Shown piece after piece: positions 24,271 through 37,500 of a stretch of 64,000 nt of DNA. The DNA is from Chrysoperla carnea (Eukaryota > Arthropoda > Insecta > Neuroptera > Chrysopidae). The notes beneath the pieces are model-generated. The model made no database searches and was not told the DNA's origin. It saw only the letters and a program-made list of their open reading frames with translations. Position 1 is the first letter of the stretch. The number at the start of each line of letters is the position of its first letter. The DNA is taken from assembly GCF_905475395.1 (NCBI RefSeq), contig NC_058339.1:80690520-80754519 (forward strand), given 5' to 3'. A program made the translations under genes and the position numbers.

Positions 24271-25186
24271 TGGAGGCTCTGGATGGAGTTGAGTGTGCAA
24301 AATATGAGTATACCGCATTTTTCAATTGATTCTTGATCAGAAAAGGTTATATATTAATATTCTGGATACCCCCCCCCCTCCACAGAAACAGTTTTTTGAA
24401 TCAAGTAAAAGTTACTCTAGGTTCCATTTTTAACGTCAAAAAGGCTTTTTGTGATTTTTTCGTAAACTTCTTCGTTTTCGAGATAGTAACAGTTTAATGT
24501 TTGGAAAAACTCCAAAAAAGCCATTTTAAAAGATGAAAAACGTGGCTAACAATTACATTTTTGAGCTTATCAAAATTCTAAAATAATGTTTGAACAGCCT
24601 TTAATAAAGATAATACAGGTTACTTCATTCTAGTGGCTCAATTTTCAATTCTTAAGAAGATGTTTAATTCCCATTATTAAGAATGAGTAAGACAGAGATA
24701 CTAAATATTTCAGTCTTACACACTGTTATTAATAAGAATTATAACATCTTTAAAGAATTGAAAGTTGAGGCTTTAGAATTACAGAATCTGTAATTACTTT
24801 TCAAAACTTCATAAAGGATGTTCAAACATCATTTTAGAATTTTGATAAGCTCAAAAATGTAATTGCGAGTCCCGTTTTTCAGCTTTTAAAATGGCTTTTA
24901 TGGAGTTTTTCCAAACATTAAACTGTTACTATCTAGGAAACGAAGAAGTTTACGAAAAAATCACAAAAAGCCTTTTTGACGTTAAATGACCCATAGAACC
25001 TTTACTTGATTCAAAAAAATGTCATTTAACTGTTTCTGTGGAGGGGGAGAGTATGCAAAAATTGGACCAATAAGGTTTCTGGCAAGATCCAGAATTATTA
25101 ATCTATAAGCTTTTATGATCAAGAATCGATTGAAAAAATGCGGTACTCATATTTTGCACACTCAACCCCATCCAGCGCCCGCTCTA
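24271..25186. mobile_element. 916-bp foldback element (near-complete palindrome)
   Basis: The arms of about 450 bp are inverted copies meeting near 24690. The outer left GAGTTGAGTGTGCAAAATAT faces the outer right ATATTTTGCACACTCAACCC. Inner pairs include AAAGGCTTTTTGTGATTTTT versus AAAAATCACAAAAAGCCTTT and GTAAACTTCTTCGTTT versus AAACGAAGAAGTTTAC. A C-run (24370-24377) and GGAGGGGGAGAG (25041-25052) occupy corresponding arm positions. It has no ORF and no clear target duplication. The long arms make it a foldback rather than a short-TIR MITE. Confidence 0.85.
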
Positions 25187-27876
25187 AATACAAATTACTA
25201 ACATTTTAACATATTTTTTTGTCAAAAATTGTTCATCCGTTCATCCGTTCATTAAAGTTTTTTTGTTCACAAGAAAAGTAAACGCCGAAAATCAATGATT
25301 TTGTCTTATTATTTTTTATTTATTATCCTGCGCCAACACCAATAAAAATTCTTTCTGCAATATTTACAACTTGTTCAATACTTGTAAACGACGAGGGAAA
25401 TTGTTTTAAAATTTCAATTGAAAATTTGATCATTTAGATTTATTTAAAAAAAAAAAAAGAAAAAAAAAATATATTACAAAAAAAATTTTTAAAAATATAC
25501 TTTCTCTCAGTTGAAATCATTTATTTTTAATATGAAAAATTTTTACACCATTTCCTTGGGTTAAAATTTTTCAAATAAATTTTAATGGAAATTGTATTTT
25601 CTTATAGTTAAATTTTATATTTTATTAAGGAAAAATGTTAGTTTCAAAGGCACATGCCTTGTACAAGAATTAAATTCGACCTTAATTTTCAGGTTCGATT
25701 AAAACCTTATTATGATTCATAACCAGACCTTTAGACGAACACTTTAATTTCGAAAATTATTCTTTATGCAAATCATTTTTTGAAAATCGAAAAGTTTAGA
25801 CAGTAAATAATAGCAAAAATTTTGCTTTTTGCACGTTTCTCCATTCAATTTTAACAAAAAAAAAGGTTTTTTAGAAAAAGAAATCACTTTAATTGAATAA
25901 TTTGTTTCGAAGAGTGCCTAGAATCAGCAAAAACAATTACATGAAATAACAATTTTTGACAAAACTTTTCAATACGTTTTTCCCTAACTTGTACGATTTG
26001 CGGGAAAAATATTTCGGCCAAAAATGCAACTTTTTTAATCAAATTGACAACTTTTTAATTTAAAGTGTTCATCTATTTATAACCAGTTATGGAGTAGACA
26101 GAGCTTATCATTAAGGCTAAAAACCTACGTCGGATTCAATGTCTGCGTAAGATGTACGCCTTTGCATCCAACATTTTTTGCTTGAAGCATTTTAGTTTTT
26201 GAGTTTCAAGCATTTGTCAACTTAAAAAAACACCCTATATAGGTACATTTCCTTTTTTTTTTAAAACTTATGAAATTTTTAGAAGATTTAACTATTTTGA
26301 CTATCAAAAAAATTTAAAAATAACATTTAACAAAATTTAATCTAATAGGATGTCAGAGAAATGAACCCAGTCGCCATATAACTCCTAAGCAGTCTTAGAA
26401 GCAATTCCAAAGAGATAGATATAAAAAAAAAAATATGTTAAAATGTACAGAAAAAATTATTGAAAAATGTTACTAAAAAAAAGATGAGATTCGTTGCCTA
26501 TAATATATATTAATTACATTAAGATTTTTAAACAAACAAAAAAATCATTTTTTTTATTATGTTCCAAAAAACATTTGAATGTCACTAATTATAAATACAA
26601 ATTCATATTTATTAGGATATTTAATTCAAAATGCTTCAACATATTACAAACGATATAAATAGTTAACAAATTTTTTGTATTTTATAATTTCCAAATAATT
26701 CTTTTATACATAATTTTTTTCGAAAAATTGTATTGAAATTGGTAATAATTTAAACAAACTAAAACTGATTGAGGGTAGTTTAAAAGAGTAAATTACCAAA
26801 TAAATTATTTAGTAATCCAAGACTTAAAGATTGAGATTCTGAAATTTCGAATATATCTTTTAATGTTAGTGAAATATCCAAAAACATGATTAAAAGACCC
26901 AACTAGTAGTAACTAGCTATTGAAAAAATCATTTTGCCATTAAACCACGGTAATTTACATCGAATGAACTGTTATAAAAAATAGCTCACTTTTAAATGGT
27001 CTAGTTATTCCATAGACCAATGTTGTAACCAATGTTGAAATTACCAATTTTAATACAATGGATTTTTATGGTTGTAATTAGTTTTAAATGAATGTGATTG
27101 GCCACGATCAAATTGAATATGTGTTTAATTTCCAAAAAAAACACACACCCAAACAATTGTATAATCCTCCCAAAAACAAAAATATGTAATTTTTATATAC
27201 AAAAAAGTAAAAAATTAAAACACAATATTTATTATGTAGATAAGTCTCAGCCATATTTAAGGATAACAAAAAAAAAACAATTATCATTGCCTTTATTTAA
27301 AAAAATATAATTCACTTTGTTAACAACAAGTTTAGATGTTTAAACCTTAACCTACAAAATAAAAAAAAATAAAAATTTAAAAAAAAAAAACACGTATAGG
27401 TATATGGAATCGGGCGTAATATTTGACAGTCATTTCAGAACTACTGTTCGCTCTACGAAAATTTTTTCGCCGGAGAATGAGTAGATAAGCTATTCGCACC
27501 GTACGTGAGTTTTAATGGAGGCGTTTCCATGGTAACGATACACTACTTTAATTATAGAATTGTATGGATGCATATATAATTGTATGGATTGCATTTATGC
27601 TTACATTGAAAATTTAATATTATTGTCTCACAAATTTAAATAAATAATTATGATAATTTACATTTGAAAAATAATATTTGTGCAATTTAATTTTTAATGC
27701 ATTAAGTTTAATTAATTAATGTTTTTCAATAATTTTAATTTGACATTTTCTATAACATTAACATGTAAAGAATTGCAAATTAGTCATTACAGTCTCCTTT
27801 ATCGCCAAAATTTTTCACTAGAAGCGCTGGCATTGTTTTTATTCTCTCTACCATGACTACGCACACAACGCGAATA

Positions 27877-28161
27877 CCGTTTCTAGACCACTTTGGGTCG
27901 TTTTTACATGTAATTTACAATAAGAAATTCTAAGATTCATTTAGCTACGTTGAATATAAATGAATAGTAAGTAACCATTAAAGAATTAGCCAACAAGTGT
28001 ACTCAACTAGGTTGTACTTGAATACAATATAAATTAGTAGTAGATAAGCGTTAAAGTTAGGCAATTAACAATACAAAAAGAGAACTAAAAGTGCAAAATG
28101 AACCTTTGAATTCCTTATGGTAAATTATATGTAAGAATGATCCAAAGTGGTCTAGAAACGG
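27877..28161. mobile_element. TA-flanked MITE nested in the 1.3-kb element
   Basis: The ends CCGTTTCTAGACCACTTTGG and CCAAAGTGGTCTAGAAACGG are perfect inverted repeats of 20 bp, with TA immediately outside on both sides (27875-27876 and 28162-28163). The length of 285 bp fits a Tc1/mariner-type MITE. Confidence 0.85.
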
Positions 28162-28282
28162 TATAACTTATCTAGTAGTCTGCTATTTAGATTACCCCAG
28201 AATTTTTTCATTGCACGGTAAGTATAGCTTACTTCGATAAAATTACTTTTAATAGTTTTACATTAAACTATTTCTATTTTAA

Positions 28283-28547
28283 GGAGGGTGACTCGCCAGT
28301 AATAGAAAAAAATAAATTAGTAGATAATGATCCGAATTTTTAATATGTTATAGTTAACGAAAAATATTATTGTATAAAACAAAAATTTGGGTATCTTACC
28401 GTTCAATTAAGAGAGTTTTTATTAATTGAACGATAAGATACCCAAATTTTTGTTTTATACAATAATATATTTCGTGAACTATAACATACTAAAAATTCGG
28501 ATCCTTATCTACTAATTTATTTTTCTATTATTGCCGAGGGACCTTCC
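28283..28547. mobile_element. TTAA-flanked palindromic MITE
   Basis: TTAA lies immediately outside both ends (28279-28282 and 28548-28551), the target preference of piggyBac-type elements. The 265-bp body is an almost perfect palindrome centred near 28415 (AAAAATTTGGGTATCTTA facing AAGATACCCAAATTTTT). The ends GGAGGGTGACTCG and CGAGGGACCTTCC are imperfect inverted repeats. Confidence 0.75.
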
Positions 28548-28734
28548 TTAATTAATAAAAATAATTCTTCCGAATGTCCATTGTGCAATACCTCGAAAAT
28601 TACAATTTTTAAGGATAAAATGAGTATAAAGGAAAAATGATACATATTTTTATATGTTATCCTCAATGAATATTCATTCTTTTTAAACTTGCCATGAACG
28701 ACGCTCGGAAATGACTGTCAAAAATAACACCCGA

Positions 28735-31700
28735 CCTTAGACCTATAGTTAATTATTATCAATTTATAAAAAGAAAATAAAGATATTGTGCTTTTTTCAT
28801 AAGTTTATAAAAAAATATTTCATTTTGAAGCTTTTCTAGAATATTGTAGAATCGAATAATTGTTAAAGAATTATTCATCAAAAAAGAAGAATATAGACCT
28901 TTCAAAAAAAAAATAAATAAATAAATAAATAACAAATTCTTAGATGATAAAGACCATTTTGTAGATAATTAATTATCACGTCACACACATATACACACAC
29001 ACTCAAAAATTCATTAATTGTTATAAAAATTTTTGTGAAAAGTATTCTGGGGGTACACTCTGTATTTGAACGCTGAAAATAAAGAAAAAAAAATACCCTT
29101 TTACGATACGGTTTTTATTGTTACCCTGATGGAGATTCAATAGGAATTTGATAAAATTTACCAAAATTATAATAAAATTAGTCATATTTTTGACATTTTA
29201 AGCCTTTTTTCTCGTTTTATGAAGTTAAATTGTTTCGTTTTTAAAGAAATATTGTGGATTTTGAGAAATAAATGTTTGAAAAAGAAAAAAACCGATCTCA
29301 AATCAGGAAAATATTAAATCAAATAAAATTAATTGAACGAGTAATAGAAACTTTATAAAGCTGCCAAGAATCTAAAATCTATAACTTTCGAAATCACAAC
29401 GAGCAATTTATCTTTTTTTTTATTTAAATTTCATCAGTTTCTTAATTAATAAATTTACAAAATATTTAAAAGAAATTTTACATTTTTTATCAAAAAGTAT
29501 TTTTGAATTTTGACCTAATTTTAAAATACACTTAGAAAACAAAATAAATCGATCTAAATTACAAATAACATCGTGCGAAAAAGAAAATGGTTTAGTCATA
29601 CATCGAAAACAAATCATATCAGAGAGTCCCTTAAGATTTTTCACAAAGCATTCAATTATTTTCTAAATATATTTATAAGTTTAGACTGAAACTATAATTC
29701 TTGATATTATTTATTTTAGTTATAAACTTTAATTTTAAAAAAAATTTTTCAAATCATTCAGACGACAATAAAAGTTGAAAAATTCTAACTTAATTAATTT
29801 ATAATTTTTTTTTTTTTTGTGCTTTGTAAATACTAAAATAGATAATATTAAATAATTAAATACTTAAATTTTTATTTAAACAAACTTATAATTATATTTA
29901 TAAGGCCCGGTTTAGACTAGAAAAAAAAATTTAATTAAAAATTCTTTAAAAAATATCTTTTATAAAGAATTGTAAAAGAATTAACCTAAACTTTATAAGA
30001 GTAATAAAATTTTTTTTTACCTAAACCTGACCTTAAAGCGGTCGTAGTCAAAAAAATTTTCGTAGTACGTTTCATTGTGACAAAACCGCGTCTTTCACAT
30101 CCCTCAAAAAAAATAAATAAATAAATATAAATAAATTTTTTATCATCGTTCAAAAATAAATGTTAAATAATTTTATTAATTCTTTTTCGATTTTTTTTTA
30201 TTAAGAATTTTGTACACAATTTTCAAGTACAAAATTCTGAAAACCCCTCTTTAATGGAAATCCTATAAATGCCAAAAAATTAGTTCAAATGTTCCAAAAA
30301 AAAAACACAGGTTTTGTAGCTTTAAATACTAAACAAATAAATTTCTTACATTTTGAAAAAAAAATAAAATAAAATAAACAATTCTTGAAAAAAAAATCAC
30401 ACGTATCAAACTGAACAGAACGTTTTCAAAAATATTTCGAAAAAAAAAATTTTTGAATGTAATTTTTTTTGAATGTTAATTAACCTCTTTCATATTTTCG
30501 TGAGAGAAAAATCTAGGAAAGTATCAGGAAATATGAATAGAATTTCAGCTCGGAGGCAATTTTAAAGTAAAACTTTTCTTATCTCTTATAAGTGCGATAT
30601 CGGGCTTTAATTCCAAACACGAATTTCAAAAATCGTAAAATATTTCGATTGAAAGCAACTCTGATTTCTAGTAAAAGACCTTGAACAATGGCAATATAAA
30701 ATAAGTCCTGATAATGCTTTGTAACTAAGTTTATTGGATTCTGAGTAAAACTTTCTTTTTGCTACAATTTTCTCCACAATAATTGTACAATTATGTAACG
30801 TGTAGTCCTACATCGATTAATAATTTTTCTTTTAATGGAATAAATCAATGTATCCATTTCTTTAATATTTAGTTAAGATACTAGTGGGATAACAGCATTA
30901 TTAACGTACACATGAGAAATTTGGACAACGAGTGCGTAGCACGATTTGTTGTAATCTGAGAAAGACGTTAGTAATGCATTATCACACGTATATCAGGGAA
31001 AACTTTATCTACGCTTCTAAAATGTGAAAATAAACGATACTGTAACTTGTTATTAGTTTACATTTTGACAGTAATTTGATATGTGGTAATGAACTATTTT
31101 CCTCCTCATACTGAGTGAGAAAAGTAGTTTTTATCTCACGGGTGTAGATAAATTTTAATTAATATAAGCAATGCGCATTACTGAAATTTGAAGTGAAATT
31201 TTTGTAAAGAAAATCGTATTGGTAAAGTAATATATCGCAAAATGAGACTCAAAATTTACAGAATTTCTTTGTCTTCAATCAGAAAAAAGTATTTTGTCCT
31301 TTTTCGCGTACCGGTAAATCTTATAATTTACGTACCATATTTTAATTGCCTTCGGAATTTTGTTGGTTCTAAGGTCTCGTATCCATTCATTTAGGTACTT
31401 CGGGTGTAAATATTTATTAAAGGAACCTGATGTTATTTCCCAACAAATTTTACACCTCACTAAAAATATGAACAACGTTAATTACATATTCGTTTTTTTT
31501 TAATTAATTGTTTAATATTATTTAAAACTATTTAAAATATAAATTATTTATAAAATAAAAATATTGAAAAATTTAAATGTATAAAATTATTGAAAACAAA
31601 ACTTTACCAGGAGAAATTTGAAAAAAAAAAAAACAAAATTTTGTCATTTACAATACACTGTGAAAATTTTTTATAAATTGTCTGTCATATTGATTGATCA

Positions 31701-34120
31701 ATTGGTGTTCATTTCATTCAACAATTTTATGTTTGTATTTAAAAAAAGAAATCAAAAAAACATTTTATGTTTTTTGGTCAGTTGCATAAACCATATGAAA
31801 AATTATTATGAATACTTATTGAGAAGTTTAATAAATTTTTTGAAACTATCCATTATAGTATAAATTTTTTGAACCGACCAACAAATATACTCCAACAACA
31901 AATCAATAGGCAAACGTGAATAAATTTACGTAAATCGTAACTCAAATTTTACGAGATACATTTTGATTCTAAAATTATTTCGCTCCGTAGAGACAAGATT
32001 ACAAAATTACGGTAGGTATATTTTAACTTTTTTTTTTTTTATAATTATATAATTGATAACTGAGCGAAAAAATTAAGTGTTGTGTTTTTAATGAAAATAT
32101 CCTTTTTCCATTAATTGTGTATCTCCTCTACTTTCCATTAATTGTGCATTGTCCATTGCAACATAAAAAATTCCCGAAATGCCGCATGACTCAAAAACCA
32201 TCAGCCGTAATATTTTGAAATTTAAATTTCAATATTAAAGGTATATCCCCGTGTGACGGCTTATTTTTTAAACACTTTTTGGGAATTGTTAAGAAGGAAT
32301 TGGAAGATTATAATATCTAGATAACCGAGCTTTGCTTTCGGTTATAAATACACAAATTTTATCTCTAATATAAGAATCGTTTAAAATGTCGCTACACAAA
32401 TACCCATTTTGAATGTCCCGGTAACGTATTTTATTTCGTTAACTACGATATACACCCATAGATGTCAGGAACAGTCACATTTTGCAGTTTTTGTTTCAGT
32501 TTTTCCTGAAAACACTGATAAGACGACGTTTTTAACCGGTCGAGATCGTTGATATATATATACAACGTGTTCTGTTATTAACTGCAGAAAACTAACTTCC
32601 CAAAATAAGCTCATCAAGAACAACAAAAACTTGTTTAGAACAGAAGTTGTAGGTACCACTCTAAAGACACCAGCCTCGAAAAAAGAACGGTAACTCCACA
32701 ATTTCGACGGATTGGCTCATTTGAAATAAGGCGCAACCTTACCATACATTTTCATCCAAACTAAATGTGCATGCAAAATTTCAGCTCAATCGGTTAAAGA
32801 TAGCTACTTGAAAATTGAGTTCAAAGAATCCACCGCAACATACATACATACATTGCAAGTTAAATAAGAGCTTTTAAAAAGCAATAAATTTAATTTATTT
32901 TAAAATACAAAAATCGATTAAAATAAGGTATTGTTCTCAAATAAAAAAAAAATTGTCTCTTATGTTTTATATGTACAGATATTTCTGAAATAGAAAAAAA
33001 AAATAAAAAACAAAGTTCGGTAATCCTTCTAAACTACCAATCACACAACAATTACGTCACAAATTCAAATAAAAATAAAAGAAAACAAAAAAACAAATAC
33101 ATAATAACATTTCGAACTTGGTCCTTGAATATAGAAAACCTTTTCTATATTGATTTAGTCTTTACCAATAAACACCACCGACATCCTAAACATTTATACG
33201 AGATATAGTCGAAATGAGACAGTTTATTATTCCGAAAATGAGGTTAATATTCTCATCGAAAGAAAAATGGATTTTATAAACAATTTATTTTTATTTATTA
33301 AAAAATTAAATTATAATTTTATTTAAATAAAGAAAGTTATTTATTTTTTAACAGAATGTGATATAGAAAATAATTTTAAAAAAAATACCGTAAGTTGTTT
33401 TATTCAATAAAATACCTGTAGAATGAGTTTTATAAGGGTTGAATGAATGGATAATTGAAGGGTTTAAAACACCCCCATCTTAGAAAATTATGAATACTTA
33501 ATTCTCTTAAAATATAGACCTAGTGACCTATATATATTTAATTTCATATTATTTTATTTTAATCTATATTTTTGTTTAAATTTTAAAATGAACTTTTTAT
33601 AGTAAATTTTTCAAAATAATAGGGAAATTTTCAAGTATGGTCTCGATTTTATTTTTGATAAAAATCACATCAATAATCAAAACCATAAATCAACAGAATT
33701 TACGTTTTTTTTTTATCTAAATTACCCAATTTCCAAATTTCAAAAATAATTCGATCTGAAAATATACGAAAATCAATTCATTTGATTAGTTTTCAGTAAA
33801 TAGTCTTTTAGCATAATGTTTCAGTTGATACATCGGAAAATCAAAAAAACCGTTTTTGGGCTCAATTCATAATTGTATATTTTCAACAATTGTTCAGAAT
33901 AATTTTGTATTCACATACCTAGAACTCAAAAAATTTAAAATTTTCGTCCATTTCATAATCGAGCTTCCGAAATACAATTTCTTCGTTTCTGATTTCCTCC
34001 ACCCCAAAAAGTACTTGTTAGAATTTAACTTTTAATGTTCTTAAACAGGCTGACTTTTTAAGTTGACGTATGGGCGAAACTCGAAAAATAAGTTTATGTA
34101 TTAAACTAGGAATATGTATT
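28735..34120. other. Gene-free AT-rich intergenic stretch
   Basis: I see no supported gene here. Short frames are AT-rich and lack recognisable motifs. 32710-32860 (for example GCAAAATTTCAGCTCAATCG, then ACATACATACATTGCAAG) resembles the 3' part of dispersed insect transposons. A non-coding 5' exon of the zinc-finger gene could lie in this interval but cannot be located. Confidence 0.4.
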
Positions 34121-34134
34121 AAAAATAGGAATTA

Positions 34135-34257
34135 TATGTCTAAAGTATTAGGAGAGCATTTGTAAAAACTAACATGTTTGCCTAATAATGTTTTGAGTAT
34201 TATATATCTAGGATATTAAAAGAGCATCTGTAAAAACTAACATGTTTTCCTTATAAA
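34135..34257 (+). repeat. Two-copy direct repeat, about 62 bp
   Basis: Two adjacent copies read TATATGTCTAAAGTATTAGG and TATATATCTAGGATATTAAA, each continuing into AGAGCAT(T/C)TGTAAAAACTAACATG. It is a local tandem duplication upstream of the zinc-finger gene. Confidence 0.6.
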
Positions 34258-34579
34258 TTTATTATTTAAAATTATGTTATTTTTTCGTTCAAATTATTTG
34301 CCTAGCGTTTTTTTTTCCTAAGCGGTACATTTTTAGACCGCGAGTATGTTTTTCGTCAAACCTAGACATAATAAGCTTGAAAATGAGGAATGAATTATGG
34401 AATTGGATAAAGTAATAAAGAAGATAAGGGCAGGACAGAAAAAAATTTACTAGAGTAATAATAATTAAGATTATTAAGGAGTATAATTTCATTGAAGTTT
34501 TATTCTTAGAAAGTAGAAATATATTAGAATAGAAATATTTTAACTGAATTTTATTTATGCCATACTTAATTCTTTTTAG

Positions 34580-37500
34580 ATGGAATATGGTATATGGAAT
34601 TTTCATGGTGGTCTATGGCCAACCAATAATTTAACAACATTTAATGGTACAACATTAACGCCAATTACCGCAGCAACATTACCAACAAATACGGCGAGCT
34701 TTGCAATAACTGCTGGATTATTAAATCCAATAATTAGTGCAGCAGCTGCATGTAATTTAAATGTATTTGATACAACTGCAACTGATAATATAATCAATAG
34801 TAGTATTGATGAGCAAAATTCAAACGATACAAATAGTTCAAAATTTTCTGAGCAAAATAATAATAATAACGATAATGAGAATGAATATGATAATGAGGAT
34901 GATGATGATGATGATGAGGCAACTGATAATGAAGCAACTGATGAAAATGATGCAACTGGTGCAACTGATAATGTGAATTTAGTGAATTCAACAAATTCAT
35001 CGGAGCTTATTGCTAGTGATTTATCATCAAATTCATATGATGATAATGCTACCGATAATACGATTAAAATTAATAATAATAATCAAATACATGGGTTTTT
35101 TGCACAACAATACGCACCGGTTTATAATTTAGTTTTGGGACATTTTAATAATAATCCAACAACAATTAGTGTATCAGAAACGACGGATGAATCAAGTGAA
35201 GATGAAAATACTAATGCGGTTAGTATTAAACACCTTGTATTTCCCGATCTCATTGGGGAGCTGGCCAAAATTTTCTACACGTTAAAATTAAATTTTAATG
35301 GAATTGTTTTTTTAAGGTCATTGATTTTTAAACCATGTATATATGAATTAGGTATATAATATATATTTGATTTTTAACCCCCGAACTAAAAAAAAGGGGT
35401 TTGACCGCTATGTGTGTCTGTCTGTCTGTGTGTCTATCTGTGGCATCCTAGCGCCTCAACGGATAAACCGATTTTGATTTTTTTTTTCGTTTGAAAGGTA
35501 ACTCAATGGAGAGAGTTTTTAGATATGTTTCAAATGCGAGTTTACGGTTCCGTATCCGAAAAATTTGTCGGGGTTTTTTTAAATTTTGTAAATTTCACTT
35601 GTTACACCGTGTATATATGAAATATATTAAGGTATACTAAGTTTAGACCCAAGTTTGTAAAGCTTAAAAATATTGATGCTACGAACCAAATTTTGATTGT
35701 CCGTCTTAATGTCTGTCCTGATTATCCGTGAGAACGCAAAAAATTCTAAAGAATACTTTCAAAAATTTTCGAAGTTATTGAATGCCAAAACAAATGGTCG
35801 AAAGGCCATCATAATTTTGTTGGTTTTTTAAACTTATCTAATTTATCAAAAATAATGCAAGCAATAACATTTACACTTTTAATATACAAGATATTTCAAC
35901 AGTTAATTCAGTCAATTGTTTGTTTTCTCTTGTTTTGTCTGAGATATCGAAAATTGCTTATAGTTTATTTTTATAGAACTACCCATGCACAAAAATAAGG
36001 GACTAAGGCTCAAAAAATTTAATCTTAATAAAATAAATTTTACGAACAGCCTCTCATATAGAATTTATATTATTTGTAGATAAGTACCAATGAAAATTTT
36101 ACGTCCACTGATAATGATAATTATACAAAGCAAATATTAAATGATCAACAACCGTCCACAATTACAACATCAACAAATACAACAATTATCTCTGCTGCAA
36201 CGGTAGATAATCAACAATTATTAGCCATCAACAATAAAGACGAGATACACAAGTGTCCTGTTGCTGGATGTGAATATAAAACTGTACATATTGAAATATT
36301 AGAGCAACATGTTGCAACGCATAGTGAAAAAATGAGTAAAAGTAAAAAAATTACAAATATGCAACGAATTAGGTAAAATTATTAAAGTTGTTTTTTTTGT
36401 ACTTATTCTTCTTACGGTGCGTTAAGGACGTTACCAAATTCACGTTTTCTTAAGATCACCTTAAAATCGTTTATACATTTTTATGAATGCCCTTTCTAAT
36501 GCCCTTTCTCTATTATATTATAAATGCGAAAGTAAGGATGTTTATTTGTTTGTTTGTTTGTTACGCTTTCACGCTAAAACTAGCGAATGGTTTCTAATGA
36601 AATTGTACAGCAATATAGCTCATACTTCAGAATAACACATGAGCTATAATTTATAAAGATATACTAAAAAAAATAATGAAATAAAATTTGATCTGCCATT
36701 TTCTATCTTAAATTTTTACAGAAATCTGTAATTTATGGTTGAAAATGATGATTATAGACGGAGATCGAAAAACTATACATTTAATTTTCATCTAATTTTC
36801 CCAAGTTCTAACAGAATCCACCCTCAAAATTTGAAATGAAGTATAACTGCGTACATAAGTAAACACACCTTTTTTTCTAATTGATAATTTCTAAAGGTGC
36901 CCTTACACGGTCTACAATAATATCAAAAATACTGTAAATATTTCAAAATATAGACAATATTGTTGAGCATGTTAAGGTGGCGCAAAAACGTTAGAAATTG
37001 TATCATATTCTTTAATATTAGCTCATGTTTTCAAATTTTTTAACACCCAAACCAAAAAAAGGGGTGTTAAACTCCAAAAATTTGTCGGGGTTTTTTTTAA
37101 TATTGTAATATTTGCTTGTTTTAGATATGAGCGTGAAGAATACCATTGTTCAATGTGTACGTATACCTGTACGACCGAAAAAGCATATTTACGTCATTTA
37201 CGGATGCATTCTTTAGGCGAAACACCACAAGGTCGTCTATCATGTGCTGTATGTGGACGTGATCGAATTGGTGAAACAGCCTTGGCCAAACATATGAGAA
37301 AACATCGTGATGATCGATTTTTTTGTTGTGATATTTGTGTTTTTCGTACGGTACAATTGAAAAAGGTAAGTTTACAAGAAGATCGGAGCGTCGCGGCCAA
37401 TGGGCCAAATGGGGACAAACAAAGTGAAACGTGATACAAAGTAGGAATTATGAGTAAAAATAATTTAAAGGGCTCTGGTTGCTAAAAAAGTAAAAAAAAA

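Larger units (their letters stand above)
27410..28734. mobile_element. 1.3-kb non-autonomous DNA element containing two nested MITEs
   Basis: Inverted ends TCGGGCGTAATATTTGACAG (27410) and CTGTCAAAAATAACACCCGA (28715-28734) match over about 27 positions with few differences. The interior has no ORF but carries the TA-flanked element at 27877-28161 and the TTAA-flanked palindrome at 28283-28547. Removing those leaves roughly 0.8 kb of host element. No target duplication for the outer element was recognised. Confidence 0.7.

Noticed and set aside
28913-29010. Simple AAAT and CACA runs as possible CRISPR-like or origin repeats
   Set aside because: Ordinary microsatellites of an AT-rich eukaryotic genome; no spacer structure.
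32465-32701. 78-codon minus-strand frame, some Cys near its end
   Set aside because: No zinc-binding pattern or homology recognised on either strand.
35219-35359. Continuation of the zinc-finger exon 1 frame to a stop at 35359
   Set aside because: A phase-0 donor at 35219 joins in frame to the next exon at 36080 that leads to the fingers; the continuation lacks the acidic composition and would remove all fingers.
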